A stretch of DNA of 64,000 nucleotides from an uncultured Alphaproteobacteria bacterium (GCA_944393225.1 CALXZK010000004.1:1-64000), one strand, 5' to 3'. Shown: positions 45,133-54,120, numbered from the stretch's first letter. Notes: generated by a model not told the origin, from the sequence alone. Made by a program: numbers and translations.

Positions 45133-45161
45133 TTGCAGTCAGATAAAACTGTGCCTATATA
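45133..45161 (+). promoter_or_regulatory. Putative lon promoter
   Basis: TTGCAG (45133-45138), 17-nt spacer, TATATA (45156-45161), about 30 nt before the lon start. It resembles the housekeeping promoters here rather than a heat-shock consensus. Confidence 0.55.
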
Positions 45162-45191
45162 ATTTACAGATTAAATTTATTTGAGGAAATC

Positions 45192-47528
45192 ATGATGGTC
45201 AAAAAGAAAATTAAATGTCCGGTCTTGCCTTTGCGCGATATTGTGGTTTATCCGAAGATGATTGTTCCTTTGTTTGTGGGAAGGGAAAAATCCATTAAAG
45301 CATTGCAAAGCGTTGCCGATGAGGACGGAAATGTTATTTTGCTTACACAAAAAGATGCGACCGTTGATGAACCTCAAGCCGATGATGTGTATCATATCGG
45401 AACAATCAGTACAGTCGTGCAAATGTTGCGTTTGCCTGACGGCACCGTAAAAGTGCTGATTGAGGGTATGGAACGCGTTAAAATTTCTAAATTTTGCCGC
45501 AATAAAGATTTTATGTTGGCTGAAGCCGAAATTTTGCCTGAAGAAGAATCCTCCAATAGCTTGGAATTGGAAGCTTTGGTACGCGCAGTTTTATCTCAGT
45601 TTGAAGAATATGTTAAGCTATCTCGCAAAACTCCGCCTGAGGTATTGGTTTCTGTTAACCAGCTTAAAGATTATGCCAAAATGGCAGATACAATTGCAGC
45701 TCATTTGTCTTTAAAAATTGAAGATAAACAAGCTCTTTTAGAGGGCAAAACTCTTGCTGACAGATTTGAAAAAATCTTAGAATTCATGAATTCGGAATTG
45801 ACGGTTTTGGAAGTGGAAAGCCGTATTAAGAATCGTGTCAAAAAACAAATGGAAAAGAGCCAGAAGGAATATTATCTGAATGAGCAAATGAAAGCTATTC
45901 AGAAAGAGCTCGGTGATGGCGAGGAAGATGGCGAAATCAGTGAATATCTGAAGAAAATTGAGAAAGTAAAACTCTCCAAAGAAGCCAAAGATAAAGCTCT
46001 TTCCGAAGTTAAAAAGCTCAAAACCATGAGCCCGATGTCCAGTGAAGCCACAGTTGTGCGCAACTATCTGGACTGGCTTTTGGATATTCCTTGGAAAAAA
46101 CGCTCTAAAATTAATAAAGATTTGAAAAAAGCCATGGATATTCTTGAGAAAGATCACTATGGCTTGGAAAAAGTCAAAGAAAGAATTATCGAATATTTGG
46201 CAGTGTTGGCTCGTGCCGAAAAGGTCAAAGGTCCGATTTTGTGCTTAGTTGGTCCTCCGGGTGTTGGTAAAACTTCTCTCGGAAAATCAATTGCTCGTGC
46301 AACAGGAAGAAGCTTTGTTCGTGCTTCTTTGGGTGGTATGCGTGATGAAGCTGAAATCAGAGGTCACAGACGTACATATATAGGTTCTATGCCGGGTAAA
46401 ATTATCAAAGGTATGAAAAAAGCTGCAACCTCTAATCCGTTGTTCTTGCTTGATGAAATTGACAAGCTCGGCAATGATTATCGCGGCGATCCGGCATCTG
46501 CTTTGCTTGAAGTTTTGGATCCGGAACAAAATTCATCTTTCAACGACCACTATTTGGAAGTTGATTATGATTTGTCTGATGTGATGTTTGTGACAACTGC
46601 AAACTCTTTGGACATGCCCAGACCTTTGTTGGACAGAATGGAAATTATCCGCTTGTCCGGTTATACCGAAGATGAAAAGGTTGAAATTGCTAAACGTCAC
46701 TTGTTGCCGAAGATTTTTGAAGAAAATGCAATTAAAGCTTCTGAACTCAGTATTTCCGAAGATGCAATCCGTAACATCATTCGCTATTATACTCGTGAAG
46801 CCGGTGTACGTAATTTGGAAAGAGAGATTTCTAATATTGCTCGTAAAGCGGTAAAAGAAATTTTGCTTTCTTCCGGCAAAACCAAAAAAGTGACCGTTAC
46901 GGAAAAGAATTTGGAAAAATATCTCGGCGTTATCAAATATCGTTTCGGCGAAGCTGAAAATACTGACCATGTCGGCGTGACAACCGGTTTGGCATGGACC
47001 GAAGTGGGCGGCGATATTCTCTTTATTGAAGCTGTGGATATGCCCGGTAAAGGCAAAGTTACCGAAACAGGTAAGCTCGGTGATGTGATGAAGGAATCTA
47101 TTGAAACTGCATATTCTGTTGTTCGTTCTCATTCCAAAGAATTGGGAATCGATCCGGAAATCTTTGAAAAGACAGATTTGCATATTCACGTTCCTGAAGG
47201 CGCAACACCTAAAGATGGTCCGTCTGCTGGTATTGCCATGTATACAACCATGGTTTCAGTCTTTACCAAAATTCCGGTAAAAAAAGACGTCGCCATGACC
47301 GGTGAAATTACTTTGCAGGGTAGGGTTCTTCCTATTGGCGGATTGAAAGAAAAGCTCCTTGCTGCCTTGCGCGGCGGAATCAAAACCGTTCTCATTCCGA
47401 AAGATAATGAGAAAGATTTGGCCGAAATACCGGATAATGTGAAGAAAGAAATGAAAATTATTCCGGTTTCCGAAGTTTCAGAAGTTTTGAAAGAAGCTTT
47501 GGTAAAACAGCCGAAAAAGAAGAAATAA
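45192..47528 (+). CDS. lon: ATP-dependent protease Lon
   Basis: 778 residues with the N-terminal LON substrate domain (LPLRDIVVYPKMIVPLFVGREKSI), a coiled-coil linker, the AAA+ module (Walker A GPPGVGKTSLGKS near residue 353, LFLLDEIDKLG) and the protease domain with the catalytic Ser in PKDGPSAGIAMYT near 675 and Lys about 43 residues later in GGLKEKLLAALRGG. Tandem ATG codons follow GAGGA. Degrades misfolded and regulatory proteins. Confidence 0.98.
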   Translation: MMVKKKIKCPVLPLRDIVVYPKMIVPLFVGREKSIKALQSVADEDGNVILLTQKDATVDEPQADDVYHIGTISTVVQMLRLPDGTVKVLIEGMERVKISKFCRNKDFMLAEAEILPEEESSNSLELEALVRAVLSQFEEYVKLSRKTPPEVLVSVNQLKDYAKMADTIAAHLSLKIEDKQALLEGKTLADRFEKILEFMNSELTVLEVESRIKNRVKKQMEKSQKEYYLNEQMKAIQKELGDGEEDGEISEYLKKIEKVKLSKEAKDKALSEVKKLKTMSPMSSEATVVRNYLDWLLDIPWKKRSKINKDLKKAMDILEKDHYGLEKVKERIIEYLAVLARAEKVKGPILCLVGPPGVGKTSLGKSIARATGRSFVRASLGGMRDEAEIRGHRRTYIGSMPGKIIKGMKKAATSNPLFLLDEIDKLGNDYRGDPASALLEVLDPEQNSSFNDHYLEVDYDLSDVMFVTTANSLDMPRPLLDRMEIIRLSGYTEDEKVEIAKRHLLPKIFEENAIKASELSISEDAIRNIIRYYTREAGVRNLEREISNIARKAVKEILLSSGKTKKVTVTEKNLEKYLGVIKYRFGEAENTDHVGVTTGLAWTEVGGDILFIEAVDMPGKGKVTETGKLGDVMKESIETAYSVVRSHSKELGIDPEIFEKTDLHIHVPEGATPKDGPSAGIAMYTTMVSVFTKIPVKKDVAMTGEITLQGRVLPIGGLKEKLLAALRGGIKTVLIPKDNEKDLAEIPDNVKKEMKIIPVSEVSEVLKEALVKQPKKKK

Positions 47529-47540
47529 TTATTTACAAAA

Positions 47541-47570
47541 TAAAAGCTCGTTAAAAAAAACGAGCTTTTA
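47541..47570. terminator. Bidirectional terminator
   Basis: TAAAAGCTCG/CGAGCTTTTA arms with an A-rich loop between lon and the convergent gene. Confidence 0.85.
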
Positions 47571-47572
47571 TT

Positions 47573-48961
47573 TTATCTGACATTTTGTTGAAGCAAAAGA
47601 GTGGTATCTATTTTATTATTTTGTTTTTGATATTCTTTTGCCATGTCATTAATTTGTTTAATGGAAAAGTTTTCTAAGCCTTGCTTATCAATTTTATGCA
47701 AGAAAGGTCTTATCTCTTGGTTAAATTTCTGGGAACTTTTTTCCTTATAATCCTGATAAGCTTGTAGAGTGCGTTGTTGAATGTTAATAGAACTATTGGC
47801 ATAAGTCTCTTTTATTTCTTTGATTTGGTCGTTGTTCATATCCAAAAATGATAAGTCAAGTTTTTGCAAGTATTGCTCGGCTATTTGTATTTCTTCTGCG
47901 GAAAGGTTTTGATTTTGTACTATCATATAAAATAGTTGTTTATAGTTCTTTTCTGCTTCAGGATAGCAATAACCTTGAGCTTTTTTATCAAAGTTAGGAA
48001 TCAAATAGCTTAATTCTTTGTAGCCGTTGTCACTGATTTTTTGAATTGGAAAATCAGCTCCGTTGCTGTTTTTCATTATATTACCATTTTTATCCAACAA
48101 CTTATTTATCGGAAGTTTGCTGTCATTTATTATATCCGGTGCATTGACTTGATTATCTTTGGCATCGGTTAACGTTATGATTTGATATTTTTCATCGGCA
48201 GAATAGTAATAATTGGCAAAATAGGGAGTGTCCTTTAAGTCTAATCTTTTGCCTCTTTTATATGTGAAACTTTGCACAATTTGCTCGGGAATTTTGTCTT
48301 TTGCTGAAAGAGCATATTGAATGGAACCAAAGTTATTCTTGTAATGTGCTTTATAATATGTTTCCAAATTGCCGATGTTCGTATGTGTTTGGTTAAAATC
48401 ATTAACGGCATCAGAAATTGAAGAAAACTGCTTTTCTTGCTTGTTGCAGCAAAGTTCGGCTAAAATATTTAAGCGAACACGATCAGAAGGACTTATTACC
48501 ATTGCTCCATTTAAGGACTTTTCGATAATATGCCATAATTGCGCATGATTTTTTTCATGATTTTGAATGTTATTAGCGCAGTTGCGGATATTTTGAATTT
48601 TGATTTGGCTTTTATCTTGTTTACTGAAATTATTTCCTCCAAGATAATAGTTATATATGATGCAATTTCCTTCCGGTGCAAAATATGCTGCTTCATTTGC
48701 AAAAACTAGACGCCCGCTATTATCCCTGTTGGGAATGCTGAAATAAATGTATTCTTCAATGTCTTCTTGTGGTTGAAAATCTTGAGGAGAGGTAACGTAG
48801 GTTGCTTTAGATGTTTGAGTGCTTTGAGAAGAAATCGTTATTTCTGTTTTATCCTCACTCTTATTTATAGTTGGAATGGATGACGCATTTGCTTTTATAC
48901 TGTTTCCGGTCATAATCCCGCCAATAAGAGCAGACTGAATGATTTTACTAAAGCTTGTCAT
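47573..48961 (-). CDS. Secreted protein with an HExxH metallopeptidase-like motif
   Basis: 462 residues from ATG 48961. The N-terminal 27 residues look like a signal peptide (ALIGGIMTGNSIKANA). The motif NHEKNHAQLWH (HEKNH at 135-139) fits a zinc HExxH site. A Glu at 169 in ILAELCCNKQE, about 30 residues on, could be the third ligand, as in gluzincins. Six or more Cys are spread over the protein, and the C-terminal half is Gln/Lys/Asn-rich and helical. The gene is inserted on the opposite strand between lon and hupB. The SD is weak (GCGAGAA). Peptidase activity is inference. Confidence 0.6.
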   Translation of the reverse strand: MTSFSKIIQSALIGGIMTGNSIKANASSIPTINKSEDKTEITISSQSTQTSKATYVTSPQDFQPQEDIEEYIYFSIPNRDNSGRLVFANEAAYFAPEGNCIIYNYYLGGNNFSKQDKSQIKIQNIRNCANNIQNHEKNHAQLWHIIEKSLNGAMVISPSDRVRLNILAELCCNKQEKQFSSISDAVNDFNQTHTNIGNLETYYKAHYKNNFGSIQYALSAKDKIPEQIVQSFTYKRGKRLDLKDTPYFANYYYSADEKYQIITLTDAKDNQVNAPDIINDSKLPINKLLDKNGNIMKNSNGADFPIQKISDNGYKELSYLIPNFDKKAQGYCYPEAEKNYKQLFYMIVQNQNLSAEEIQIAEQYLQKLDLSFLDMNNDQIKEIKETYANSSINIQQRTLQAYQDYKEKSSQKFNQEIRPFLHKIDKQGLENFSIKQINDMAKEYQKQNNKIDTTLLLQQNVR

Positions 48962-49180
48962 TATTAGTTCTCGCAAGTTAACATTTAACTTAATAATAGC
49001 TTTTTTTGATTATTTTGTCTATTCGTTTTTTAAGAATCGCATTATTCAGAATCGCTTCCTTTTTTGTGTATACAATGTTCTCAAAAGCGCAGAAATCTGG
49101 GGATAAGTCGATTTTTTATGTCTGAAGTTGCTTTTTTGTAAAAAAAAATCACTTTTTTGCGCGCAAAGTGTTTATTTTGT

Positions 49181-49209
49181 TTGACTTCATAAAAAAAGAA
49201 CGCTTAAAT
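49181..49209 (+). promoter_or_regulatory. Putative hupB promoter with upstream inverted repeat
   Basis: TTGACT (49181-49186), 17-nt spacer, TTAAAT (49204-49209). Immediately upstream CACTTT and AAAGTG (49150-49155, 49165-49170) flank TTTGCGCGC, a possible operator. Confidence 0.6.
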
Positions 49210-49274
49210 TTTCTGTGTAAAGCCGAAGAGGCTTTGACATTGGTTTATAACTTATATTAGTGGGAGTTCTCACC

Positions 49275-49547
49275 GTGAATAAAAATGAACTTATTTCTAG
49301 CATTGCTAACGAAACCGGTTTGACAAAAACTGATTGCTCTAAAGCTGTTGATGCTTTCATCGCTTCTGTTACCAGCGCTTTGAAAGCTGGCGACGAAGTT
49401 CGCTTGGTTGGTTTTGGTACATTTGCTGTTAGCAAACGTTCTGCTACTACCGGTCGCAACCCGCGCACTGGCGCCGAAATCAAAATTCCGGCTCGCAAAC
49501 AAGCTAAATTTAAAGCTGGTAAAGCTTTGCAAGATTCTGTTAACTAA
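49275..49547 (+). CDS. hupB: DNA-binding protein HU
   Basis: 90 residues from GTG 49275 with SD GGGAG 8 nt upstream. MNKNELISSIA at the start, the conserved GFGTF near residue 46, RNPRTGAEIKIPA on the DNA-binding arm and KAGKALQDSVN at the end. Nucleoid protein. Its location after lon is the usual order, but here an opposite-strand gene intervenes. Confidence 0.97.
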   Translation: MNKNELISSIANETGLTKTDCSKAVDAFIASVTSALKAGDEVRLVGFGTFAVSKRSATTGRNPRTGAEIKIPARKQAKFKAGKALQDSVN

Positions 49548-49569
49548 TTAACAGCTTGTTTTGTTTCTT

Positions 49570-49604
49570 AATAAGCCTTCGTATTTACGGAGGCTTATTT
49601 TTTT
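49570..49604 (+). terminator. Terminator after hupB
   Basis: AATAAGCCT/AGGCTTATT arms with a T run. Confidence 0.9.
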
Positions 49605-49719
49605 TAATAATATCTTGATAATTTATTTGTATAATTACTTATATTTATTTTTTTTGTTTATTTTGTCAAAAATATGTGATATATTAAATATTAAAGAAAC
49701 AACTCAAGGAGTTTGCGCT

Positions 49720-50295
49720 ATGGCTGATAAAAAAATATTTAAAAAGACAGTTTCCGATAGATTAAAAAAGGCTTTGATTGTTGGGGCTGCGTTGTTTGCA
49801 TTGGGTGGCGTTCAAGAAGCACAAGCTCAAGGAATCTTATACAAAATTGGTAAAACAATTAAAGAAGTGAACCATGTCATAAATCAAGAGCTTCTGATTC
49901 CAACAGACATCATTCAACATGAGGCTGGAAGATTAGGGCGAAATATTGAACGATTGGATATCAATACCGGCGGAGTGATTAGTGGAACAGCGCAAGCTAT
50001 TGCAGTACAACGAGCTCAAAAAGCCGTTAGAGAACAAGTTGAACAAAACGGAACTTACCAAGTTTCTGTTCAAGAGTTGTCACAATCTGCTCAAACATCT
50101 AGAACTTCAAATTCAGAATATTTGAACAATGTAAAAAATAAGTTACATAAAAATTCAACAGAATCTAGTAGAAATGTTCAAGTACGTACGAATCAGCAGA
50201 CGCAAAAAAGAACGACTCAAACAACACAAAGACGCGCTTCTAGCCAAGATGTTCAAAATGTATTGGATATTCTTGAAGGAGGAAGACCTTACTAA
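49720..50295 (+). CDS. Secreted Gln/Ser/Thr-rich protein
   Basis: 191 residues from ATG 49720 (SD CAAGGAG). A basic n-region (DKKIFKKTVSDRLKKA) precedes a hydrophobic stretch and an Ala-rich cleavage region (GVQEAQAQG near residue 36). The mature protein is hydrophilic with a Gln/Thr/Arg-rich tail. Function unknown. Not related to HU upstream apart from position. Confidence 0.6.
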   Translation: MADKKIFKKTVSDRLKKALIVGAALFALGGVQEAQAQGILYKIGKTIKEVNHVINQELLIPTDIIQHEAGRLGRNIERLDINTGGVISGTAQAIAVQRAQKAVREQVEQNGTYQVSVQELSQSAQTSRTSNSEYLNNVKNKLHKNSTESSRNVQVRTNQQTQKRTTQTTQRRASSQDVQNVLDILEGGRPY

Positions 50296-50358
50296 CACAG
50301 ATATCTATTTGAAAAAAAGTCATTTCTAAAAAAAATGACTTTTTTTTGAAAAAAGTAC

Positions 50359-50387
50359 TTGATTTATTTTTTTTCTAAGTATATATA
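50359..50387 (+). promoter_or_regulatory. tRNA-Val promoter
   Basis: TTGATT (50359-50364), 17-nt spacer, TATATA (50382-50387), 20 nt before the tRNA. Confidence 0.7.
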
Positions 50388-50406
50388 TCTTTCCTGTAAG
50401 CAAGAT

Positions 50407-50482
50407 GGGCGCTTAGCTCAGCTGGAAGAGCATCTCGTTTACACCGAGAGGGTCGGGAGTTCGAACCTCTCAGCGCCCACCA
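50407..50482 (+). tRNA. tRNA-Val (TAC)
   Basis: 76 nt with encoded CCA. Acceptor GGGCGCT/AGCGCCC, anticodon loop TTTACAC with anticodon TAC, T-arm GGGAGTTCGAACCTCTC. Its last 17 nt are part of a 36-bp direct repeat copied at 50705-50740. Confidence 0.97.
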
Positions 50483-50501
50483 ATTCAGAGCCTTAGGTTT
50501 T
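50466..50501 (+). repeat. Direct repeat copy 1 (tRNA-Val 3' end)
   Basis: 36 bp from inside the T-arm through CCA and into the left arm of the tRNA terminator. Identical to 50705-50740. Confidence 0.95.
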
Positions 50502-50520
50502 AGACCTGAGGCTTTTTTTT
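50489..50520 (+). terminator. Terminator after tRNA-Val
   Basis: GCCTTAGGT/ACCTGAGGC stem (one mismatch) with nine T residues. Its left arm is inside the direct repeat. Confidence 0.85.
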
Positions 50521-50704
50521 ATTTACATAGGTTCGAACTCCCTCGGGAGTTCTTCTGGCTTGTAAGAGTTTTTTCTCAAACTCTAACTGCGCTGCGGTCA
50601 CTCCATTTGTAACGTTTCTCGCCTGCGCTGTCGCTTGTCTCCAAACTAACAAATGTTCGCCTGTCGTCAGAAAATTCTTCTCTGAAGAATTTTCTTTTCT
50701 CCAG
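50502..50704. mobile_element. Hairpin-rich insert between the two tRNA-Val direct repeats
   Basis: 203 bp without a gene. The first 19 bases are the rest of the tRNA terminator. After that come four successive inverted repeats: GAACTCCC/GGGAGTTC (50535-50552), AGAGTTT/AAACTCT (50565-50584), CATTTGT/ACAAATG (50604-50655) and GAAAATTCTTC/GAAGAATTTTC (50670-50694, perfect 11 bp). GC content is above the surroundings. Position between copies of a tRNA 3' end suggests a small non-autonomous element or a tandem duplication remnant. No integrase is present. Confidence 0.45.
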
Positions 50705-50740
50705 CCTCTCAGCGCCCACCAATTCAGAGCCTTAGGTTTT
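50705..50740 (+). repeat. Direct repeat copy 2 (tRNA-Val 3' end)
   Basis: 36 bp identical to 50466-50501, including AGCGCCCACCA, with no tRNA body in front. Like an att site left by integration into a tRNA gene. Confidence 0.95.
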
Positions 50741-50940
50741 TGTGCCTATGCGATAGCGGCAAATGTTTTTTTCGGCTCGTATTATAAACTTTTGGTTATG
50801 TTATGAAGATTTATTGGTTGTTCGTTTGTTTTCTAGTATAATAAATTGGTAAAAAATATTTAGCTATAAAAGTTTTGTTAAGATTTTTGTCTTAGCTTAA
50901 ATTTAAATGTTTACAGTTTGTTATATGTGGGATGAAAACA

Positions 50941-52320
50941 ATGGATTTTTTTAGTGGTGGTAAAATATTTGGTGGATCAGATAACAAAACACAAAATGCA
51001 TCTGCATCCGGACAAAATCCGACTCAAGTAAGACAACCGATGCCAATGGGACAGAGACCAATGCCTCGTCCAAATTTAGGCGGTGGTATTGCCCAAAATT
51101 CGAATCCTCAACCAATGATGAATAGACCGGCAGCTCCTGTATCTCCAGCTGTTAATCCGACTGCACCTTCCGTTGCGCCTTCAGCTCAACAACCGCATCA
51201 GCAACAAAGCATGACACCTGCGTCAACTCCGGCTCCAGCTCAAGTTAAACCTGAAACAACTGTTAAAGATGAGGCTGCAGTTTCTCCCGTCAAAGAAGCT
51301 TATGTACAGCCTAAACAGCAAAATGTGGAGCATTTGAAATCATCTGTTTCTGTTCCGGAAAGCTTGGGCTTGATTAATGAAGTTAAATTTTCAGATGTCT
51401 ATGTTACTCCTGATAAAAAATGCTATATCTGGAGCGGAAAAACAGATTGTGGATTGAAATATGTCAGCTTTCAAGATTTTTCAGAATTTTTTGCTAAAAT
51501 GGAAAGCCTATTTGATGGAAACCGTAGTTACTTGTTGAACTATCAAGGACGAAATTATCGTGTGGAAAGAACAATCGCTCTTGAAGGCCCTCAATATTGT
51601 GCTCGTAAAATGCCGATTGAAGTACCTGATTTAAAATTGCTTGGCTTTCCAAGCGGTGTCTTAAGCCACTTGATTTCTATTGCCGGCTGCAGCGGTCTTA
51701 TCCTTTTGGCTGGTGCAACGGGTTCTGGTAAAAGTACAACAGTGTCGGCTCTTTTGAAAGAATATTTGGAAAGAAAAGGCGGATATGCTTTTACAATTGA
51801 AGACCCGATTGAAATGCCTCTTGATGGTGTTTATGTAACAAAAGACGGTGAACTTGGGTTGTGTAAACAAACTACACCGCCAGATGGTTCTTGGGAAGAA
51901 GGTATTAAGTCAGCTTTGCGTTCTAAACCGCGTTATATTTATTTGGGTGAGATTCGTTCTCCCGATGTAGCCAGTGAAGCATTGCGTGCGGCAACTTCCG
52001 GACACTTGGTATTATCTACCATTCACGCTAACAATGTTAGTGATGCTATCAATGCTTTGGTAAAATATGCTGCATCAAGTGGTATTTCTGAGGAAATGGC
52101 ATATGAATTGGTTGCGAACGGCTTCTTGGGATGTATTCACCAAGTGTTGGTCGGTGCTCCTAAGCGCGCTATTTTGACTTATCTGTTTGCAAACCCCGAT
52201 GTGAATGCCGGTTGTCAGGTTCGAGGCATGCTTCGAAGCGGTAAGCTGAATATGGCAACATTGATTGATCAGCAACGTGTTAAATTAGAGAAAAACTTGC
52301 CGATTTTCAGCCGTTTTTAA
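50941..52320 (+). CDS. PilT/DotB-like secretion ATPase
   Basis: About 459 residues. The first 120 are Pro/Gln/Met-rich and disordered (MPMGQRPMPRPN, repeated PAAPVSPAV). An N-terminal alpha/beta domain follows, then the ATPase core: Walker A GATGSGKST near residue 263, Asp-box region FTIEDPIEMP, Walker B-like YIYLGEIRSPD, and the His-box GHLVLSTIHANN. This is the T2SS/T4P/T4SS motor family, closest in feel to PilT and DotB retraction-type ATPases. No pilus or secretion partner lies nearby. ATG 50941 is preferred over 50932, which abuts the SD GTGGG. Confidence 0.8.
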   Translation: MDFFSGGKIFGGSDNKTQNASASGQNPTQVRQPMPMGQRPMPRPNLGGGIAQNSNPQPMMNRPAAPVSPAVNPTAPSVAPSAQQPHQQQSMTPASTPAPAQVKPETTVKDEAAVSPVKEAYVQPKQQNVEHLKSSVSVPESLGLINEVKFSDVYVTPDKKCYIWSGKTDCGLKYVSFQDFSEFFAKMESLFDGNRSYLLNYQGRNYRVERTIALEGPQYCARKMPIEVPDLKLLGFPSGVLSHLISIAGCSGLILLAGATGSGKSTTVSALLKEYLERKGGYAFTIEDPIEMPLDGVYVTKDGELGLCKQTTPPDGSWEEGIKSALRSKPRYIYLGEIRSPDVASEALRAATSGHLVLSTIHANNVSDAINALVKYAASSGISEEMAYELVANGFLGCIHQVLVGAPKRAILTYLFANPDVNAGCQVRGMLRSGKLNMATLIDQQRVKLEKNLPIFSRF

Positions 52321-52347
52321 TTTTATATTTTGTAAGGAGTGTTCATT

Positions 52348-52593
52348 ATGGAAAACAGAGTTGCCATTATCGGTATCATTGTTGAAGATAGAAATTCGGT
52401 TGAAGCTTTGAATAAACTTCTGCATGAATATGCCGAATATATAATCGGCCGTATGGGCATTCCTTATAAACAAAAAAACATCAGCATTATTTCCGTGGTT
52501 CTTGATGCACCGCAAGATGTTATCAGCGCATTATCCGGCAAAATCGGCAATTTAAAGGGCATATCCTCTAAAACACTCTTTGCAAATGCCTGA
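52348..52593 (+). CDS. TM1266-type iron-only hydrogenase system regulator
   Basis: 81 residues from ATG 52348 (SD AAGGAG). RVAIIGIIVEDRNSVEALNKLLHEYAEYIIGRMGIP followed by ISIISVVLDAPQDVISALSGKIG matches the small ACT-like proteins found with [FeFe]-hydrogenase maturation genes. It precedes hydG, which supports the call. The regulatory function is inferred for the family, not proven. Confidence 0.85.
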   Translation: MENRVAIIGIIVEDRNSVEALNKLLHEYAEYIIGRMGIPYKQKNISIISVVLDAPQDVISALSGKIGNLKGISSKTLFANA

Positions 52594-52667
52594 TTTTATT
52601 TATTATTAGCTTGTCGTTTTAACCTGACGGGGAAGTCTTGTTCTGACCCGAAAGAAAGTGAGTGAAA

Positions 52668-54086
52668 ATGTATAATCCAAAATCCTTAAAGGCTGAGGAA
52701 TTCATCAGCAATGAAGAAATTTTAGCTACATTAGCTTATGCCGATGCGCACAAAAACAATGTGGCTTTAATTGATGAAATCATTGAAAAAGCTAAAAAAT
52801 GCAAAGGCTTGACTCATCGCGAAGCCATGATTTTGCTTGATTGTGAAATTCCTGAAAAAAATGCTGAGATTTTTGCTCTGGCTGAGCAAATCAAAAAAGA
52901 CTTTTATGGCAACCGCATTGTGATGTTTGCGCCTTTGTATCTGTCTAACTATTGTGTCAACGGCTGTGTTTATTGTCCGTATCATGCCATTAACAAACAT
53001 ATTCCTCGCAAAAAATTGACCCAGGAAGAAATTGCCAAAGAGGTGATTGCGCTGCAGGATATGGGGCACAAGCGTTTGGCTATCGAATCGGGTGAAGATC
53101 CGGTAAACAACCCGATTGAATATATTTTGGAATCAATTAAGACCATATATTCAATCAAGCACAAAAACGGGGCCATTCGCCGCGTGAATGTGAATATTGC
53201 CGCAACCACGGTGGAAAATTATCGCAAACTTAAAGAAGCCGGAATCGGTACTTATATTCTTTTTCAAGAAACATATCACAAAGAAAGCTATGAAAAGCTG
53301 CACCCAAAAGGGCCGAAGCATAACTACGCTTATCATACAGAGGCAATGGACCGCGCTATGGAAGGCGGCATTGATGATGTGGGGTTGGGGGTGTTGTTTG
53401 GCTTGGAGAGATATCGCTACGAGTTTGCCGGACTTTTGATGCATGCCGAGCATTTGGAGGCCGTGCACGGGGTTGGCCCGCATACGATTTCGGTGCCGCG
53501 AATCCGCCGTGCCGATGATATTGATCCAAGTGTTTTTGACAACGGCATTAATGATGACACTTTTGCCAAGATTGTGGCCTGTATTCGCATTGCCGTGCCT
53601 TATACCGGCATGATTATGTCTACCCGCGAGAGCAAAGAATGTCGTGAGAAAGTCATCCATTACGGCATATCTCAAATCAGCGGCGGTTCCAAAACCAGTG
53701 TCGGCGGCTATGATACGCCGGAAGCCAAAGATGAAGATTCATCTCAATTTGAAGTGAGTGACAACCGCACGTTGGATGAGGTTGTGCGTTGGTTGATGCA
53801 AATGGGGTATATCCCTAGCTTCTGCACGGCTTGTTATCGCGAAGGACGCACCGGCGACCGTTTTATGGCTTTGTGCAAAAATATGCAAATTCATAACTGT
53901 TGTTTGCCCAATGCCTTGATGACATTGAAGGAATATTTGATTGATTATGCCAGCCCGGAAACACGTAAAATCGGTGAAGAGCTCATCAAAAAAGAACTCA
54001 ACAATATTCCCAAAGACAAGGTTCGTGAAATTTGCAATGATAATCTGCACAAAATTGAGCAAGGCTCACGCGATTTTCGCTTCTAA
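52668..54086 (+). CDS. hydG: [FeFe]-hydrogenase maturase HydG
   Basis: Radical-SAM tyrosine lyase making the CO and CN ligands of the H-cluster. 472 residues from ATG 52668. The SAM cluster motif CVNGCVYC is near residue 92, the core carries GVGPHTISVPRIRRADD, and the C-terminal cluster-binding Cys are in SFCTACYREGRTGDRFM and HNCCLPNA. hydE, hydF and hydA are not in the window. Confidence 0.96.
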   Translation: MYNPKSLKAEEFISNEEILATLAYADAHKNNVALIDEIIEKAKKCKGLTHREAMILLDCEIPEKNAEIFALAEQIKKDFYGNRIVMFAPLYLSNYCVNGCVYCPYHAINKHIPRKKLTQEEIAKEVIALQDMGHKRLAIESGEDPVNNPIEYILESIKTIYSIKHKNGAIRRVNVNIAATTVENYRKLKEAGIGTYILFQETYHKESYEKLHPKGPKHNYAYHTEAMDRAMEGGIDDVGLGVLFGLERYRYEFAGLLMHAEHLEAVHGVGPHTISVPRIRRADDIDPSVFDNGINDDTFAKIVACIRIAVPYTGMIMSTRESKECREKVIHYGISQISGGSKTSVGGYDTPEAKDEDSSQFEVSDNRTLDEVVRWLMQMGYIPSFCTACYREGRTGDRFMALCKNMQIHNCCLPNALMTLKEYLIDYASPETRKIGEELIKKELNNIPKDKVREICNDNLHKIEQGSRDFRF

Positions 54087-54093
54087 AATAAAA

Positions 54094-54120
54094 AAAAGCT
54101 CCGTTAATTCGGGGCTTTTT
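54094..54120 (+). terminator. Terminator after hydG
   Basis: AAAAGC-CCG/CGG-GCTTTTT stem with a T run. Confidence 0.75.

Noticed and set aside
49150-49170. CACTTT/AAAGTG inverted repeat treated as a terminator
   Set aside because: No T run follows and it lies just upstream of the hupB -35 box, so an operator is the more likely reading; the evidence is thin either way.
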